A DNA stretch of 64,000 nucleotides from Aristolochia californica (GCA_029961685.1 JARWKL010000001.1:26114295-26178294), one strand, 5' to 3'. Shown: positions 38,099-53,829, counted from the first letter of the stretch. The notes: generated by a model from the letters alone, not told the origin. Translations and numbers: made by a program.

Positions 38099-38745
38099 TT
38101 CCACTAGTTGTTGACCCTAACAGCGTGGAATTTTATAAGAAAGAGATTTCTTCCACACATGCTTTAAAAATGGATATGCATGCTTGAAACATGTTAAAGA
38201 TTCAAATCACCTACGGATCCAATCCTTTTTAAGAGATTAACAAACACTCATTCAATTTTCAAATGAACATGCAGTGGAATATTTACTTGAGCCAAACAAG
38301 CCATTATTTTGCCCATTTATGAAAAGCTAACCTAATGATCATAGACGTTTGTAAAGTGATTTATCATGCGTAATGGGCTATATTACCCTTGGAAATGACA
38401 TATGGATTGGGAGTCAACACTCAGTTAAAAATCCCCCGCCTCCCCCTTTTTCCCGATGATTGCAAAATCGGATATTTTAAAAAATAAAAAGAGCATACAA
38501 TCCCTATAAATTACAAACACTCTTTGGAAATATATCTTTCTACATTTGTGCATTGTGCATTTCAGTTTTAGATGAACACTTTTTTCTTAAATCAAAACTT
38601 TGAGTTTTCGCTATCCCTTCATCCCGAAAACCAAATAGGCAAATAGATCACAACAAAATGAAAATTTTAGATTTGATGTATGTGAAAAATTTAAAACAAT
38701 AACAAATGTAAGTAAAGAAAATTCATACACGCACCTCAAATGAAC

Positions 38746-38757
38746 ACAAAAGCTTGG
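38746..38757 (+). other. Junction of an approximately 48-bp deletion
   Basis: ATGAACACAAAAG joins directly to AGCTTGG or CTTGG, removing TTTTGTTGTCCAAGTTTGGG through CTAGTT. Overlap at AAAG/AG suggests short-homology repair. Confidence 0.82.
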
Positions 38758-41691
38758 AATTTTATAAGAAAGAGATTTCTTCCACACATGCATTAAAAAT
38801 GGATATACATGCTTGAAACATGTCAAATATGCAAATCACCTGTGGATCCAAACCTTTTAAAGTGAATAACAAACGCTCATTAAATTCTCAAGTGAACATG
38901 CGGTGGGATATTTACCTGAGTCAAACAAGCAATTATTTTTCCCATTTACAAAAACCTGACCCAACGATCATATATGATTGTAAAGTGACTTATCATGCGT
39001 AAAGGGCTATATTACCTAAGAAATGATTTATGGATTGGGAGTCAACACTCAGTTAAAAATCCCTCGCCTCCCCTTTTTCTCGACGATTGCAAAATCTAAT
39101 ATATAAAAACTAAAAACAGCTTACAATCAAAAAAAATTATAGACACTCTTTGGAATTTTGTCTCTCTACATTTGTGCATGATGCATTTCCATTTTAGATG
39201 TACTCTTTTTTCTAAAATCAAAACTTTGAGTTTACGCTCTCCTTTCATACTGTAAACCAAAACGGCAAATAGATCACAACGTAATGAAAATTTTGGATTT
39301 TATGTACGGAAAAACTTTAAAACAATAACAAATGTTAGTAAAGAAAATTTATTCACATAGCACAAATGATGACAAAAGTTTTGTGGTCCAAGTTTGGGAA
39401 ATTCCACTAGTTAACCCCCAACAGCTTGGAATTTTATGAGTAAGAGATTTCTTCCACACATGCTTTAAAAACGGATATGCATACTTGAAACATGTTCAAG
39501 ATGTAAATCACCTATGGATCCAAACCTTTTAAAGAGAATAAAAAATGCTCATTAAATTCTCAAGTGAACGTGCGGTGGGATATGTACCCGAGTCAAACAA
39601 GCCATTATTTTGCCCATTTAAAAGAAGCTGACCTAACGATCATAGATGATTGTAAAGTGATTTATCATGCATAACGGGCTATATTACCCTAAGAAATGAC
39701 TTACGGATTGGGAGTCAACACTCAGTTAAAAATCCCCCACTTTCCCCTTTTCCCGACGATTGCAAAACGTAATATATAAAAACTAAAAAGAGTTTACAAT
39801 CCCCAAAAATTTCAAACACTCTTTGGAATTATCTCTCTCTAAATTTGTGCCTTTTGAATTTCCATTTTAGATGTACTCTTTTTTCTTCAATCAAAACTTT
39901 GAGTTTTCGGTGTCCTTTCATCCCGTAAACCAAACCGGCAAATAGTTCACAACAAAATGAAAATTTTAGTGTTTATGTAGGGAAAAAATTTAAAACAATA
40001 ATAAATTTCAGAAAAGAAAATTTATTCACACCCCACAAATGAACACAAAAGTTTTGTTGTCCAAGTTTGGGAAATTCCACAAGTTGTTGACCGTAATAGC
40101 TTGGAATTTTATAAAAAAGATATTTCTTCCACACGTGCTTTAAAAAGGGATATGCATTCTTGAAACATGTTAAAGATGCAAATCACCTTTGGATCAAAAA
40201 TTTTTAAAGAGAATAACAAACGTTCATTAAATTCTCAAGTGAAAGTGCGGTGGGATATTTACCCGAGTATAACAAGCCATAATTTTGCCCATTTACAAAA
40301 AGCTAACCTAACAATGATAGATGGTTGTAAAGTTATTTGTCATGCGTAACGGGCTATATTCCCTAAGAAATGACATATGTATTGGGAGTCAACACTCAGT
40401 TAAAAATCCCCCGCTTTCCACTTTCTCCGACGATTGCAAGACTTGATATATAAGAACTAAAAAGAGATCACAATCCCTAAAAATTACAGACACTCTTTGG
40501 AATTATCTCTCTCTACATTTTTTCATTGGGCATTCCCATTTTATATGTACTCTTTTTTTTTAAATAAAAACTTGTAGTTTTCGCTCTCCCTTCATCCCGT
40601 AAACCAAAAAGGCAAATAGATCACAACTAAATGAAAATTTTAGAGTTTATGTAGGGAAAAAATTTAAAACAATAAAAAATGTTAGTAAAAACATTTTATT
40701 CACACACCACAAAAGAACACAAAAGTTTTGTTGTCCAAGTTTGGAAAATTCCACAAGTTTAACCCTAACAGCTTAAATTTTATAAGAAAGAGATTTCTTC
40801 CACACATGCTTTAAAAATGGATATGCATGCTTGAAACATCTTAAAGATGCAAATCACCTTTGGATCCAAACCTTTTAAAGACAATAACAAACGCTCATTA
40901 AATTCTCTAGTGAACGTGCTGTGGGATATCAACTCGAGTCAAACAAGGTAATATTTTGCCCATTTAAAAAAACTGACCAAATGATCATGGATGATTTTAA
41001 AGTGATTTATCATGCGTAACAAGCTATATTACCCTAAGAAATGACTTATGGATTGGGAGTCAACGCTTAGTTAAAAATCCCCCGCCTCCCCCTTTTTCCA
41101 TCGATTGCAAAACCTGATATATAAAAAGTAAAAAGAGCACACAATCCCTAAAAATTACAGACACTTTTTGGAATTATCTCTCTCTACATTTGTGCATTGT
41201 GAATTTCCTTTTTAGATGTACTCTTTTTTCTTAAATCAGAACTTTGAGTTTTCACTCTCCCTTCATCCCGTGAACCAAAAAGGTAAATAGATCACAACAA
41301 AATGAAAATTTTAGAGATTATGTATGGAAAAAATTTAAAACAATAACAAATGTACGTAAAGAAAATTTATTCACACACCACAAATGAACACAAAAATTTT
41401 GTTGTCCAAGTTTGTGAAATTCCACTAGTTCAACCCTAATAGATTGGAATTTTATAAGAAAGAGATTTCATCCCCACATACTTTAAAAATGGATATGCAT
41501 GCTTGAAACATGATAAAGATGCAAATCACCTATGCATCCAAACCTTTTAAAGAGAATAACAAACGCTCATAAATTCTCAAGTGAACATGCTGTGGGATAT
41601 TTACCCGAGTCAAATAACCATTATTTTGGCCATTTTCAAAAAGCTGACCTAACGATCATAGATGATTGTAAAGTCATTTATCATGCGTAAC

Positions 41692-44600
41692 GGACTATAT
41701 TTCCCAAAGAAATGACTTATAGCTTGGGAGTCAACACTCAGTTAAAAATCCCCCTCCACCCCCTTTTCCCGACAACTGGAAAACCTGATATACAAAAACT
41801 AAAAAGAGCTCACAGTCCCTAAAAATTGCAGACACTCATTGGAATTTTATCTCTCTATATTCGTGCATTGTACATTTCCATTTTAGATGTACTCTTTTTT
41901 CTTAAATCAAAATTTTGAGTTTTAGCTCTCCCTTCATCCCATAAACCAAAAAGGCAAATAAATCACAACAAAATGAAAATTTTAGAGTTTATGTATGGAA
42001 AAAATTTTAAAAAATAACAAATGTAAGTAAAAAATTTTAATTTACACACCACAAATGAACACAAAATTTTTGTTGGGTATGGGAAATTCCACTAGTTCAA
42101 CCCTTAACTGCTTGGAATTTTATAAGAAAGAGATTACTTCCACACATGCTTTAAAAATGTATATGCATGCTTGAAACATGTTAAAGATGTAAATCACCTA
42201 TGGATCCAAACCTTTTCTAGAGAATAACAAACGCTCATTAAATTCTCAAGTGAACGTGCGGTGGGATATTTACTCGAGTCAAATAAGCCATTATTTTGCC
42301 CATTTACAAAAAAGTTGACCTAATGATCATAGATGATTGTAAAGTGATTTATCATGCATAACGGGCAAGATTACCCTAAGAAATGACATATGGATTGGGA
42401 GTCAACACTCAGTTCAAAATCCCCCGCCTCTCCCTTTTCCCGATGATTGCACAACCTGATATATAAAAACAAAAAAGAGCATACAATCCTTAAAAATTAC
42501 AGACCCACTTTGGAATTATCTCTCTCTGCATTTGTGCATTGTGCATTTCCATTTTAGATGTACTCTTTTTTCTTAAATCAAAACTTTGAGTATTCACTCT
42601 CCCTTCATCTCGTAAACCAAAAAGTCATATAAATTACAACAAAATAAAAAAATTTAATGTTTATGTAAGGAGAATATTTAAAAGAATAACAAATTTTAGT
42701 AAAGAAAATTTATTCACACACCACAAATGAACACAAAAGTTATGTTGTCCAAGTGGGAAATTCCACTAGTTGTTGTCCCTAACTGATTGGAATTTTATAA
42801 GACAGAGATTTCTTCCACACATGCTTTAAAAATGAATATGCATGCTTGAAACATGTGAAAGATGCATATCACCTACGGATCCAAACTTTTTAAGAGAATA
42901 ACATACACTCATTCAATTCTCAAGTGAACATGGGGTGGAATATTTACTCGAGTCAAACAAGCCATTATTTTGCCCATTTACAAAAAGCTGTCTTAATGAT
43001 CATAGACGATTGTAAAGTGATTTATCAAGCGTAATGGGCTATATTACCCTAAGAAATGACTTATGGATTGGGAGTCAACACTCAGTTAAAAATCCTCCAC
43101 CTCCCCCTTTTCCCAATGGTTGCAGAACCTGATATATAAAAACATACAAAGAGCTCACAATCACTAACAATTACAGACACTCTTCTGAATTATCTCTCTA
43201 CATTTGTGCATTGTGCATTTTCACTATAGATGTACTCTTTTTTCTTAAATCAAAACATTGAGTGTTCGCTCTTCCTTTATCCCGTAAACAAAAAAGGCAA
43301 ATAGATCACAACAAAATGAAAATTTTAGAGTTGTTGAATGGAAAAATTTTAAAGCACTAACAAATGTAAGTAAAAAAAAATTATTCATACACCACAAATG
43401 AACACAAAAGTTTTGTTGTCCAAGTTTTGGAAATTCCATTAGTGCAACCGTCACAGCTTGGAATTTTATAAGAAAGAGATTTCATCCCCACATGCTTTAA
43501 AAATGAATATGCAAGCTTGAAACATGTTAAAGATGAAAATCACCTATGCATCCAAACCTTTTAAAGAGAATAACAAACGCTCATTAAATTCTCAAGTGAA
43601 CATGTTGTGGGATATTTACCCGAGTCATACAACCATTATTTTACCAATTTACAAAAAGCTGACCTAACGATCATAGATGATTGTAAAGTGATTTATCATG
43701 CGTAACGGATTATACTACCCTAAGAAATGACTTATGGATTGGGAGTCAACACTCAGTTAAAAATCCCCCACCTCCCCCTTTTCCCGATGATTGCAAAACC
43801 TAATATATAAAAACTAAAAAGAGCTTACAATCCCAAAAAATTATAAACACTCTCTGGTATTATCTCTCTCTTCATTTGTGTATTGTGCATTTCCATTTTA
43901 GATGTACTCTTTTTTCTTCAATCAAAACTTTGAGTTTTTGCTCTCCCTTCATCCCGTAAACCAAAAAGGCAAATAGATCACAACAAAATGAAATTTTTGG
44001 AGTTTATGTATCAAAAAAATTTTAAACAATAACAAATGTCAGTATAGAAAATTTATTCACACACCACAAATTAACACAAAATTTTGTTGTCCAAGTTTTG
44101 AAAATTCCACTAGTTGTTGACCATAATAGCTTGGAATTTTATAAGAAAGAGATTTCTTCCACACATTCTTTAAAAAAGGATATGCATTCTTGAAACATGT
44201 TAAAGATGCAAATAACCTACCGATCCAAACATTTTAAAGAGAATAACAAACGCTCATTAAATTTTCAAGTGAACCATCGGTGGGATATTTACCCGAGTCA
44301 AACAAGCCAATATTTTGCCCATTTACAAAAAGTTGACCTAACGATCATAGATGATGGAAAAGTGCTTTATCATGCGTAACGGGCTATATTACCCTAGGAA
44401 ATGACTTATGGATCGGGAGTCAACACTCAGTTAAAAATTCCTTGCCTCCCCCTGTTCTCGACGATTGCAAAACCTGATATACAAAAACTAGAAAGAGCTC
44501 ACAGTCCCTAAAAACTACAGACACTCTTTTGAATTATATCTCTCTACATTTGTGCATTGTGCATTTCCATTTTAGATGTACTCTTTTTTCTTAAATAAAA

Positions 44601-47600
44601 ATTTTGAGTTCTCGCTCACCCTTCATCCCGTAAACCAAAAAGGCAAATAGATCACAACAAAATGAAAATTTTAGAGTTTAAGATTGGAAAAAATTTAACA
44701 AAAAAAAATGTAATTAAAAAAATTAATTGACACACCACAAATGAACTCAAAATTTTTGTTGTCCAAGTTTGGGAAATTTCACTAGTTCAAACCTAACTGC
44801 TTGGAATTTTATAAGAAAGAGATTACTTCCACACATGCTTTAAAAATGGATATGCATGCTTGAAACATGTTGAACATGCAAATCACCTATGGATCCAAAC
44901 CTTTTAAAGAGAATAACAAACGCTCATTAAATTCTCAAGTGAACGGGCGGTGGGATATTTACCCGTGTCAAACAAGCCATTATTTTGCCCATTTAAAAAA
45001 ATCTGACCTAACGATCATAGATGATTGTAAAGTGATTTATCATACGTAACGGCTATATTACCCTAAGAAATGACTTATGGATAGGGAGTCAACACTCAGT
45101 TAAAAATCCCCCGCCTCCTCCTTTTCCCGACGAATGCAAAACCTGATATATAAAAACTAAAAAGATCTTACAATCCTTAAAAATTAAAGATACTTTCTAC
45201 ATTTGTGCATTGTGCATTTGCAGTTTATATGTACTCTTTTTTCTTAAATCAAAACTCTGAGTTTTCGCTCTCCCTTCATGCCGTAAACCAAAAAAGCAAA
45301 TAGATCACAACAAAATGAAAATTTTAGATTTTATGTATGGAAAAAATTTAAAACAATAACAAATGTTAGTAAAGAAAATTTACTCGCACTCCACAAAACA
45401 AGACAAAAGTTTTGTTGTCCAAGTTTTGGAAATTCTACTAATTAACCGATAACAGCTTGGAGTTTTCTTAGAAAGAGATTTTTTCCACACATGCTTTAAA
45501 AATGGATACGCATGCTTTAAACATGTTAAAGATACAAATCACATATGGATCCAAACCTTTTAAAGAGAATAACAAATGCTCATTAAATTGTCAAGTGAAC
45601 GTGCGGTACGATATTTACCCGAGTCAAACAAGCCATTATTTTGCCCATTGACAAAAAGCTTACCTAATGATCATAGATGATTGTAAAGTGATTTATCATG
45701 CGTAACGGGCAAGATTACCCTAAGAAATGACTTATGGATTGGGAGTCAACACTCAGTTAAAAATCCCCGGCCTCCTCCTTTTCCCAACGATTGCAAAACC
45801 TGATATATAAAAAAATAAAAAGAGCTTAAAATCCCTAAAATTTACTGACACTCTTTGGAATTATATATTTCAACATTTGTGCATTGTGCATTTCCATTTT
45901 AGATGTACTCTTTTTTCTTAAAACAAAACTTTGAGTTTTCGCTCTCCCTTCCTCCGATAAACCAAAAATGCAAATAGATCACAACAAAATGAAAATTTTA
46001 GAGTTTATGTATGTAAAAAATTTAAAACAATAACAAATGTAAGTAAATAAAATTTTTACATACACCTCAAATGAACACAAAAGTTTTGTTGTCCAAGTTT
46101 GGGAAATTCTGCTAGTTCAACCCTAAAAGCTTGGAATTTTATAAGAAAGAGATTTCTTCCACACATGCTTTAAAAACGGTTATGCATGCTTGAAACATGT
46201 TGAAGAGGAAAATCATCTACGGATCCAAACCTTTTAAAGAGAATAACAAATGCTCATTAAATTCTCAAGTGAACATGCGGTGGAATATTTACCTTAGTCA
46301 AACAAGCAAATATTTTTCTCATTTACAAAAACCTGACCAAACGATCATAGATGATTTTAAAGTGATTTATCATGCATAAAGGGCTATAATATCCTAAGAA
46401 ATGACTTATGGATTGGGAGTCAACACTCAGTTAAAAATCCCCCGCTTCCCCCTTTTCCCGACGATTGCAAAACCTAATATATAAAAACTAAAAAGAACTT
46501 ACAATCCCAAATAATTATAGACACTCCTTGGAATTATGTCTCTATAAATTTTTACATGATGCATTTCCATTTTAGATGTACTTTTTTTCTTAAATAAAAA
46601 CTTTGAGTTTTCGGTCTCCCTTCATACTGTTAACCAAAAAGGCAAATAGATCACAACCAAATGAAAATTTTAGAGTTTATGTATGGAAAAAATTTAAAAC
46701 AATAACAAATGTTAGTAAAGAAAATTTATTCACACACCACAAATGATGACAAAAGTTTTGTTGTCCAAGTTTGGGAAATTCCACTAGTTAACCCCTAACA
46801 GCTTGGAATTTTATTAGTAAGAGATTTCTTTCACACATGCTTTAAAAATGGATATGCATGCTTGAAACATGTTAAAGATGCAAATCACCTATGGATCCAA
46901 ACCTTTTAAAGAGATTAAAAAACGCTCATTAAATTCTCAAGTGAACGTGTGGTGGGATATTTACACGAGTCAAACAAGCCATTATTTTGCCCATTTAAAA
47001 AAAGCTGACCTAATGATCATAGATGATTGTAATGTGATTTATCATCCGTAACGGGCTAGATTACCCCTAGAAATGACTTATGGATTGGGAGTCAACACTC
47101 AGTTAAAAATCCCCCGCCGCCCCCTTTGCCCGATGATTGCTCAATCTAATATATAAAAACTAAAAAGAGCTTACAACCCGTAAAAATTACTGACACTCTT
47201 TGGAATTATCTACTTCTACATTTTTGCATTGTGCATTTCCGTTTTAGATGTACTCTTTTTTCATAAATCAAAACTTTGAGTATTCACTCTCCCTTCATCT
47301 CGTAAACCAAAAAGGCAAATAGATCTCAACAAAATAAAAAATTTAAATTTTATGTATGGAAAAAATTTAAAACAATAACAAATGTTAGTAAAGAAAATTT
47401 ATTCACACACCACAATTGAACACAAAAGTTTTATTGTCCAAGTTTGGGAAATTCCACTAGTTGTTGACCCTAAAAGCTTGGAATTTTATAAGTATGAGAT
47501 TTCTTCCACACTTGCTTTAAAAATGTATATGCATGTTTGAAACATGTTAAAGATGCAAATCACCTACGGATCCAAACCTTTTTAAGAGAATAACAAACTC

Positions 47601-49730
47601 TCATTAAAATCTCAAGTGAACATGTGGTGGAATATTTTCTCGAGTCAAACAAGCTATTATTTTGCCCATCAACAAAAAGATGACCTAATGATCATAGATG
47701 ATTGTAAAGTGATTTATCATGCCTAACGGGCTCTATTACCCTAAGAAATGACTTATAGATTGGGAGTAAACACTCGCCTCCCTCTGTTCCTAAAGTTTGC
47801 AAAACCTAATATATGAAAAAATAAAAAGAGCTGACAATCCCTAAAAATTACATACACTCTTTGGAATTATATCTCTCTTCATTTGTGTATTGTGCATTTC
47901 CATTTTAGATGTACTCTTTTTTCTTAAATCAAAATTTTGAGTTTTCGCTCTCCCTTCATCCCGTAAAAAAAAAAAAGGCAAATAGATCGCAACAAAATTA
48001 AAAATTTAGTGTTTATGTATGGAATAAATTTAAAACAATAAAAAATGTAAGGAAAGAAAATTTACTCTCACACCACAAATGAACACACAAGTTTTGTTGT
48101 CCAAGTTTTGGAAATTCAATTAGTTCAACCCTAAGAGCTTGGAATTTTATAAGAAAGAGATTTCTTCCACACATGCTTTAAAAATGGATATGCATGCTTG
48201 AAACATGTTAAAGATGCAAATCACCTATGGATCCAAACCATTTAAAGGGAATAACTAATGCTCATTAAACTTTTAAGTGAACGTCTGGTGGGATATTTAC
48301 CCGAGTCAAACAACCATTATTTTGCCCATATACAAAAAGCTGACCTAACGATCATAGATGATTGTAAAGTGATTTATCATGCGTAACGGGCTATATTACC
48401 CTAAGAAATGACTTATGGATTGGGAGTCAACACTCAGTTAAAAATCCCCCGCTTCTCCCTTTTCCAGACGATTGCAAAACCTGATATATAAAAACAAAAA
48501 AGAGTTTACATTCCCCAAAAATTACAAACACTCTTCGGAATTATCTCTCTCTACATTTTTGCATTTTTCATTTCCATTTTAGATGTACTCTTTTTTCTTC
48601 AATCAAAACTTTGATTTTTCGTTCTCCCTTCATCCCATAAACCAAAACGGCAAATAGATTACAACAAAATGAAAATTTTAGAGTTTATGTAGGGAAAAAA
48701 TTTCAAACAATAACAAATGTCAGTAAAGAAATTTTTTTCACACCCCACAAATGAACACAAAAGTTTTGTTGTGCAAGTTTGGGAAATTCCACAAGATGTT
48801 GACCCTAAGAGCTTGGAATTTGATAAAAAAAAGATTTTTTCCACACATGCTTTAAAAAGGGATATGCATGCTTGAAACATGTTAAATATGAAAATGACCT
48901 TTGGATCAAAACCTTTTAAAGAGAATAAAAAACGCTCAATAAATTCTCAAGTGAATGTGCGGTAGGTATTTACCCAAGTAAAACAAGCCATAATTTGGCC
49001 CATTTACAAAAAGTTAACCTAACAATCATAGATGATTGTAAATTGATTTATCATGTGTAACAGGGTATATTACCCTAAGAAATGACATATGAATTGGGAG
49101 TCAACACTCAGTTAAAAATCCCCCGCCTTCCCCTTTTCTCGACGATTGCAAGACCTGATATAAAAACTAAAAAGAACTCACAATCCCTAAAAATTACAGA
49201 CACACTTTGGAATTATCTCTCTCTACATTTGTTCATTGTGCATTTCCATTTTATATGTACTCTTTTTTCTTAAATAAAAACTTTTAATTTTCGCTCTCCC
49301 TTCATCCCGTAAACCAAAAATGCAAATAGATCACAACAAAATGAAAATTTTAGAGTTTATGTATGGAAAAATTATAAAAAATAACAAATGTAATTAAAAT
49401 TTGTTTTTTCACACACCACAAATGAACACAAAAGTTTTGTTGTCCAAGTTTGGGAAATTCCACTAGTTCAACCCTAACAGCTTAGAATTTTATAAGAAAG
49501 AGATTTCATCCACACATGCTTTAAAAATGGATATGCATGCTTTAAACATGTTAAAGATGCAAAACACCCATGGATCCAAACCTTTTAAACTGAATAACAA
49601 ATGCTCATTAAATTTTCAAGTGAACGTGCGGTGGGATATTTGCCGAGTCAAACAGGCCAATATTTTGCCCATATACAAAAAGCTGACCTGACGATCATAA
49701 ATTATTGTAAAGAGATTTATCATGTGTAAC
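41692..49730 (+). repeat. Satellite section 8, copy 2 of the 11-13-monomer block
   Basis: Starts are 41692, 42363, 43036, 43707, 44381, 45051, 45717, 46381, 47053, 47728, 48388 and 49063. I-subtype monomers occur at 42363 and 47053. The pair 45717 and 46381 shares with 38385 and 39004 the rare forms TACACCTCAAATG or GCACCTCAAATG, AAAGGGCTAT, CATGATGC, CATACTGT and CAAATGATGACAAAAG. Pre-E and E monomers close the block at 48388 and 49063. Confidence 0.83.
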
Positions 49731-52700
49731 GGGCTATATTACCCTAAGAAATCTCATATGGATAGGGGGTCAGCACTCAGTTAAAAATCCCCCGCCTCCA
49801 CCTTTTCCCAATGATTGAAAAACTTGATATATAAAAACTAAAAAGAGCTTACAATCCCTAAAAATTACAGACACTCTTTGAAATTATCTCTCTCTATATT
49901 TGTGCATTGTGCAATTTAATTTTAGATGTACACTTTTTTCTGAAAAAAAAACTTTGAGTTTTTCGCTCTCCCTTCATCTGGTAAACCAAAAGACAAATAG
50001 ATCACAACAAAATAAAAATTTTAGAGTTTATGTATGGAAAAAATTTAAAAGAATAAAAAATGTAAGTAAAGAAAATTTATTCACACACCACAAATGAACA
50101 CAAAAAGTTTTGTTGTCCAAGTTTGGGAAATTCCACTAGTTCAACCATAAAAGTTTGGAATTTTATAAGAAAGAGATTTCATCCACACATGCTTTAAAAA
50201 TGGATATGCATGCTTGAAACATGTTAAAGATGAAAATCACCTATGGATCCAAACCTTTTAAAGAGAATAACAAACGCTCATTAAATTCTGAAGTGAACGT
50301 GCGGTGGGATATTTACCCGAGTCAAACAAGCCATTATTTTTCCAATTTACAAAAAGCATACCAAACTATCACAGATGATTGTAAAGTGATTTATCATGCG
50401 TAACGTGAAATATTACCCTAAAAAATGACTTATGGATTGGGAGTCAACACTCAGGTAAAACTCCCCCGCCTCCCCCTTTTCCCAACGATTTCTAAACCAG
50501 ATAATAAAAACTAAAGATAGCTTACAATCCCTAAAAATTATAGACACTCTTTTTAATTATCTACCTCTACATTTGTCCATTGTGCATTTCAATTTCAGAT
50601 GTACACTTTTTTCTTAAATCAAAACTTTGAGTTTTCGCTCTCCCTTTATGTCGTAAACCAAAAAGGCAAATAGATCACAACAAAATGAAACTTTTAGAGT
50701 TTATGTAAGGAAAAAATTTAAAACAATAACTAATGTAAGTAAAGATAATTTATTCACACACCACAAATGAACACAAAAGATTTCTTGTCCAAATTTGGGA
50801 AATTCCACTAGTTGTTGACCCTAACAGCTTGGAATTTTATAAGAAAGAGATTTCTTCTACACCTGCTTTAAAAACGGATATGCATGTTTGGAACATGTTA
50901 AAGATACAAATCGCCTATGGATCCAAACCTTTTAAACTGAATAAAAAACGCTAATAAATTCTCAAATGAACGTGTGGTGGGATATTTACCCGAGTCAAAC
51001 AAGCCATTATTTTACCCATATACAAAAAGCTGACCTGACGATCATAGATGATTGGAAAGTGATTTATCATGCATAACGTGCTATATTACCCAAAGAAATG
51101 TCATATGGATTGGGAGTCAACACTTAGTTAAAAATGCCCCGCTTTCCCCTTTTGCTGACGATTGCAAAACCTGATATATAAACACTATAAAGAACTTACA
51201 ATCCCTAAAAATTACAGACACTCTTTGGAATTATCTCTCTCTATATTTGTGCATTGTGCATTTTAATTTTAGATGTACACTTTTTTCTTAAATCAAAACT
51301 TTGAGTTTTCACTCTCCCTTCATCCTGTAAACCAAAAAGGAAAATAGATATCAAAAAAATGAAAATTTTAGAGTTTATGTATGGAAAAAAATTTAAAACA
51401 ATAGAAAATGTAAGTAAAGAAACTTTATTCACACACCACAAATGAACACAAAAGTTTTGTTGTCCATGTTTGGGAAATTCCACTAGTTCAACCCTAATAG
51501 CTTGGAATTTTATAAGAAAGAGATTTCATCCACACATGCGTTAAAATTGATATGCATGCTTGAAACATGTTAAAGATGCAAATCACCTATGGATCTAAAC
51601 CTTTTAAAGAGAGTAACAAGCGCACATTAAATTCACAAGTGAACGTGCGGTGGGATATTTACCCGAGTCAAACAAGCCATTATTTTTCCCACTTACAAAA
51701 AGCTAACCTAACGATCAAAGATGATTGTAAAGTCGTTTATCATGCATAACGGGCTATATTACCCTAAGAAATGACTTTTGGATTGGGAGTCAACACTCAG
51801 TTAAAAATCCCCCGCCTCCCTCTTTTCCCGACGATTGCAAAACCTAATATATAAAAACTAAAAAGTGCTCACAATCCCTTAAAATTATAGACACTCTTTG
51901 GAATTATCTCTCTCTACATTTGTGCATTGTGCATTTCCATTTTTGATCTACTCTTTTTTCTTAAATCAAAACTTTCAGTTTTGGCTCTGCCTTCATCCCG
52001 TAAACCAAAAAGGCAAAAAGATCCCAACAAAATGAAAATTTTAGAGATTATGTATGGAAAAAATTTAAAACAATAACAAATGTAAGTAAAGAAAATTTAT
52101 TCACGCAACACAAATGAACACAAATATTTTGTTGTCCAAGTTTGGGAAATACCACTAGTTCAATCCTAACAACTTGGACTTTTAAAGAAAGAGATTTCTT
52201 CCACACATGCTTTAAAAATGGATATGCATGCTTTGAAAATGTCAAAGATGCAAATCACCTATGGATCCAAACCTTTTAAAGAGAATAACAAACAATCATT
52301 AAATTCTCAAGTGAACGTGCTGTGGGATATTTACCTGAGTCAAACAAGCCATTTTTTTGCCCATTTACAAAAAGCTGACCTAATGATCATAGATGATTGT
52401 AAAGTGATTTATCAAGCGTAACGGGCTATATTACCCTATGAAATGACTTATGGATTCAGAGTCAACACTTAGTTATAAACCTCCCCCAAATCCCCCTTTT
52501 TCCAACGATTGCAAAACTTGATTTTACAAAAACTTAAGAGAGCTCACAATCCCTAAAAATATCAGACACTCTTTGGAATTATGTGTATCTACATTTGTGC
52601 ATTGTACATTTCCATTTTAGATGTACTCTTTTTTCTTAAATCAAAACTTTGAGTTTTCACTCTACCTTCATCCGTTAAACCAAAAATGCAAATAGAGCAC

Positions 52701-53829
52701 AAAAAATCAAAATTTTAGAGTTTATGTATGGAAAAAATTTAAGACAATAACAAATGTAAGTAAAAAAACTTATTCACACACCACAAATGAACACAAAAGT
52801 TTTTTTGTCCAAGGTTTGGAAATTCCACTAGTTCAACCCTAACAGCTTGGAATTTTATAAGAAAGAGATTTCATCCACACATGCTTTAAAAATGGATATG
52901 CATGCTTGAAACAGGTAAAAGATTCAAATCACCTATGGATCCAAACCTTTTAAAGAGAATAACAAATGCTCATTAAATTCTCAAGTGAACGTACGGTGGC
53001 ATATTTACTCGAGTCAAACAAGCCATTATTTTGCCCATTCACAAAAAGCTGACCTAACGATCATATATGATTTTAAAGTGATTTATCATGAGCAACGGGT
53101 TATATTACCCTAAGAAATGACTTATGGATTGGGAGTCAACACTCAGTTAAAAATCCCCCGCCTCCCCCTTTTCAAAACGATTGCAAAACCGGATATATGA
53201 AAACAAAAAAAAGCTTACAATCCCTAAAAATTACAGACACTCTTATGAATTATATCTCTCTACATTTGTGCGTTGTGCATTTCCATTTTAGATGTACACT
53301 TTTTTCTTAAATCAAAACTTTAAGTTTTCGCTCTCTCTTCATGCTGTAAACCAAAAAGGCAAATAGATCACAACAAAATGAAAATTTTAGAGTTTATGTA
53401 TGAAAAAAATTTAAAACAATAACAAATATAAGTAAAGATAATTTATTCACACACCACAAATGAACACAAAAGTTTTGTGGTCCAAGTGCGGGAAATTCCA
53501 CTAGTTGTTGACCCTAACAACTTGGAAATTTATAAGAAAGAGATTTCTTCCACACATGCTTTAAAAATGGATATGCATGCTTGAAACATGTTAAGGATGA
53601 AAATCACCTATGGATCCAAATCTTTTAAAGAGAATGACAAACGCTCATTAAATTCGCAAGTGAACATGCGGTGGGATATCTACACGAGTCAAGCAAGCCA
53701 TTATTTTACCCATATACAAAAAGCTGACCTGATGATAATAGATGATTGTAAAGTGATTTATCATACGTAATGGGCTATATTACCCAAAGAAATGTCATAT
53801 GGATTGGGAGTCAACACTCAGTTAAAAAT

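Larger units (their letters stand above)
34461..41691 (+). repeat. Satellite section 7, copy 1 of an 11-13-monomer block
   Basis: Starts are 34461, 35130, 35745, about 36403, 37041, 37716, 38385, 39004, 39676, 40351 and 41031. The copies at 34461 (CCTATGCATCC, TCATCCCCACATG), 35130 (TTTGGTATT, CCTACCGATCC) and 35745 (AAAATTCCGTGCC, AACGGGCGGTGGG) match 43036, 43707 and 44381 in order. The copies at 38385, 39004, 39676 and 40351 match 45717, 46381, 48388 and 49063. Monomers at about 36403 and 37716 are the I subtype (GCACAACCTGATATA, CTTTTTAAGAGA, GGTGGAATATTTACT). Four short deletions or rearrangements shorten this section. Confidence 0.83.
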
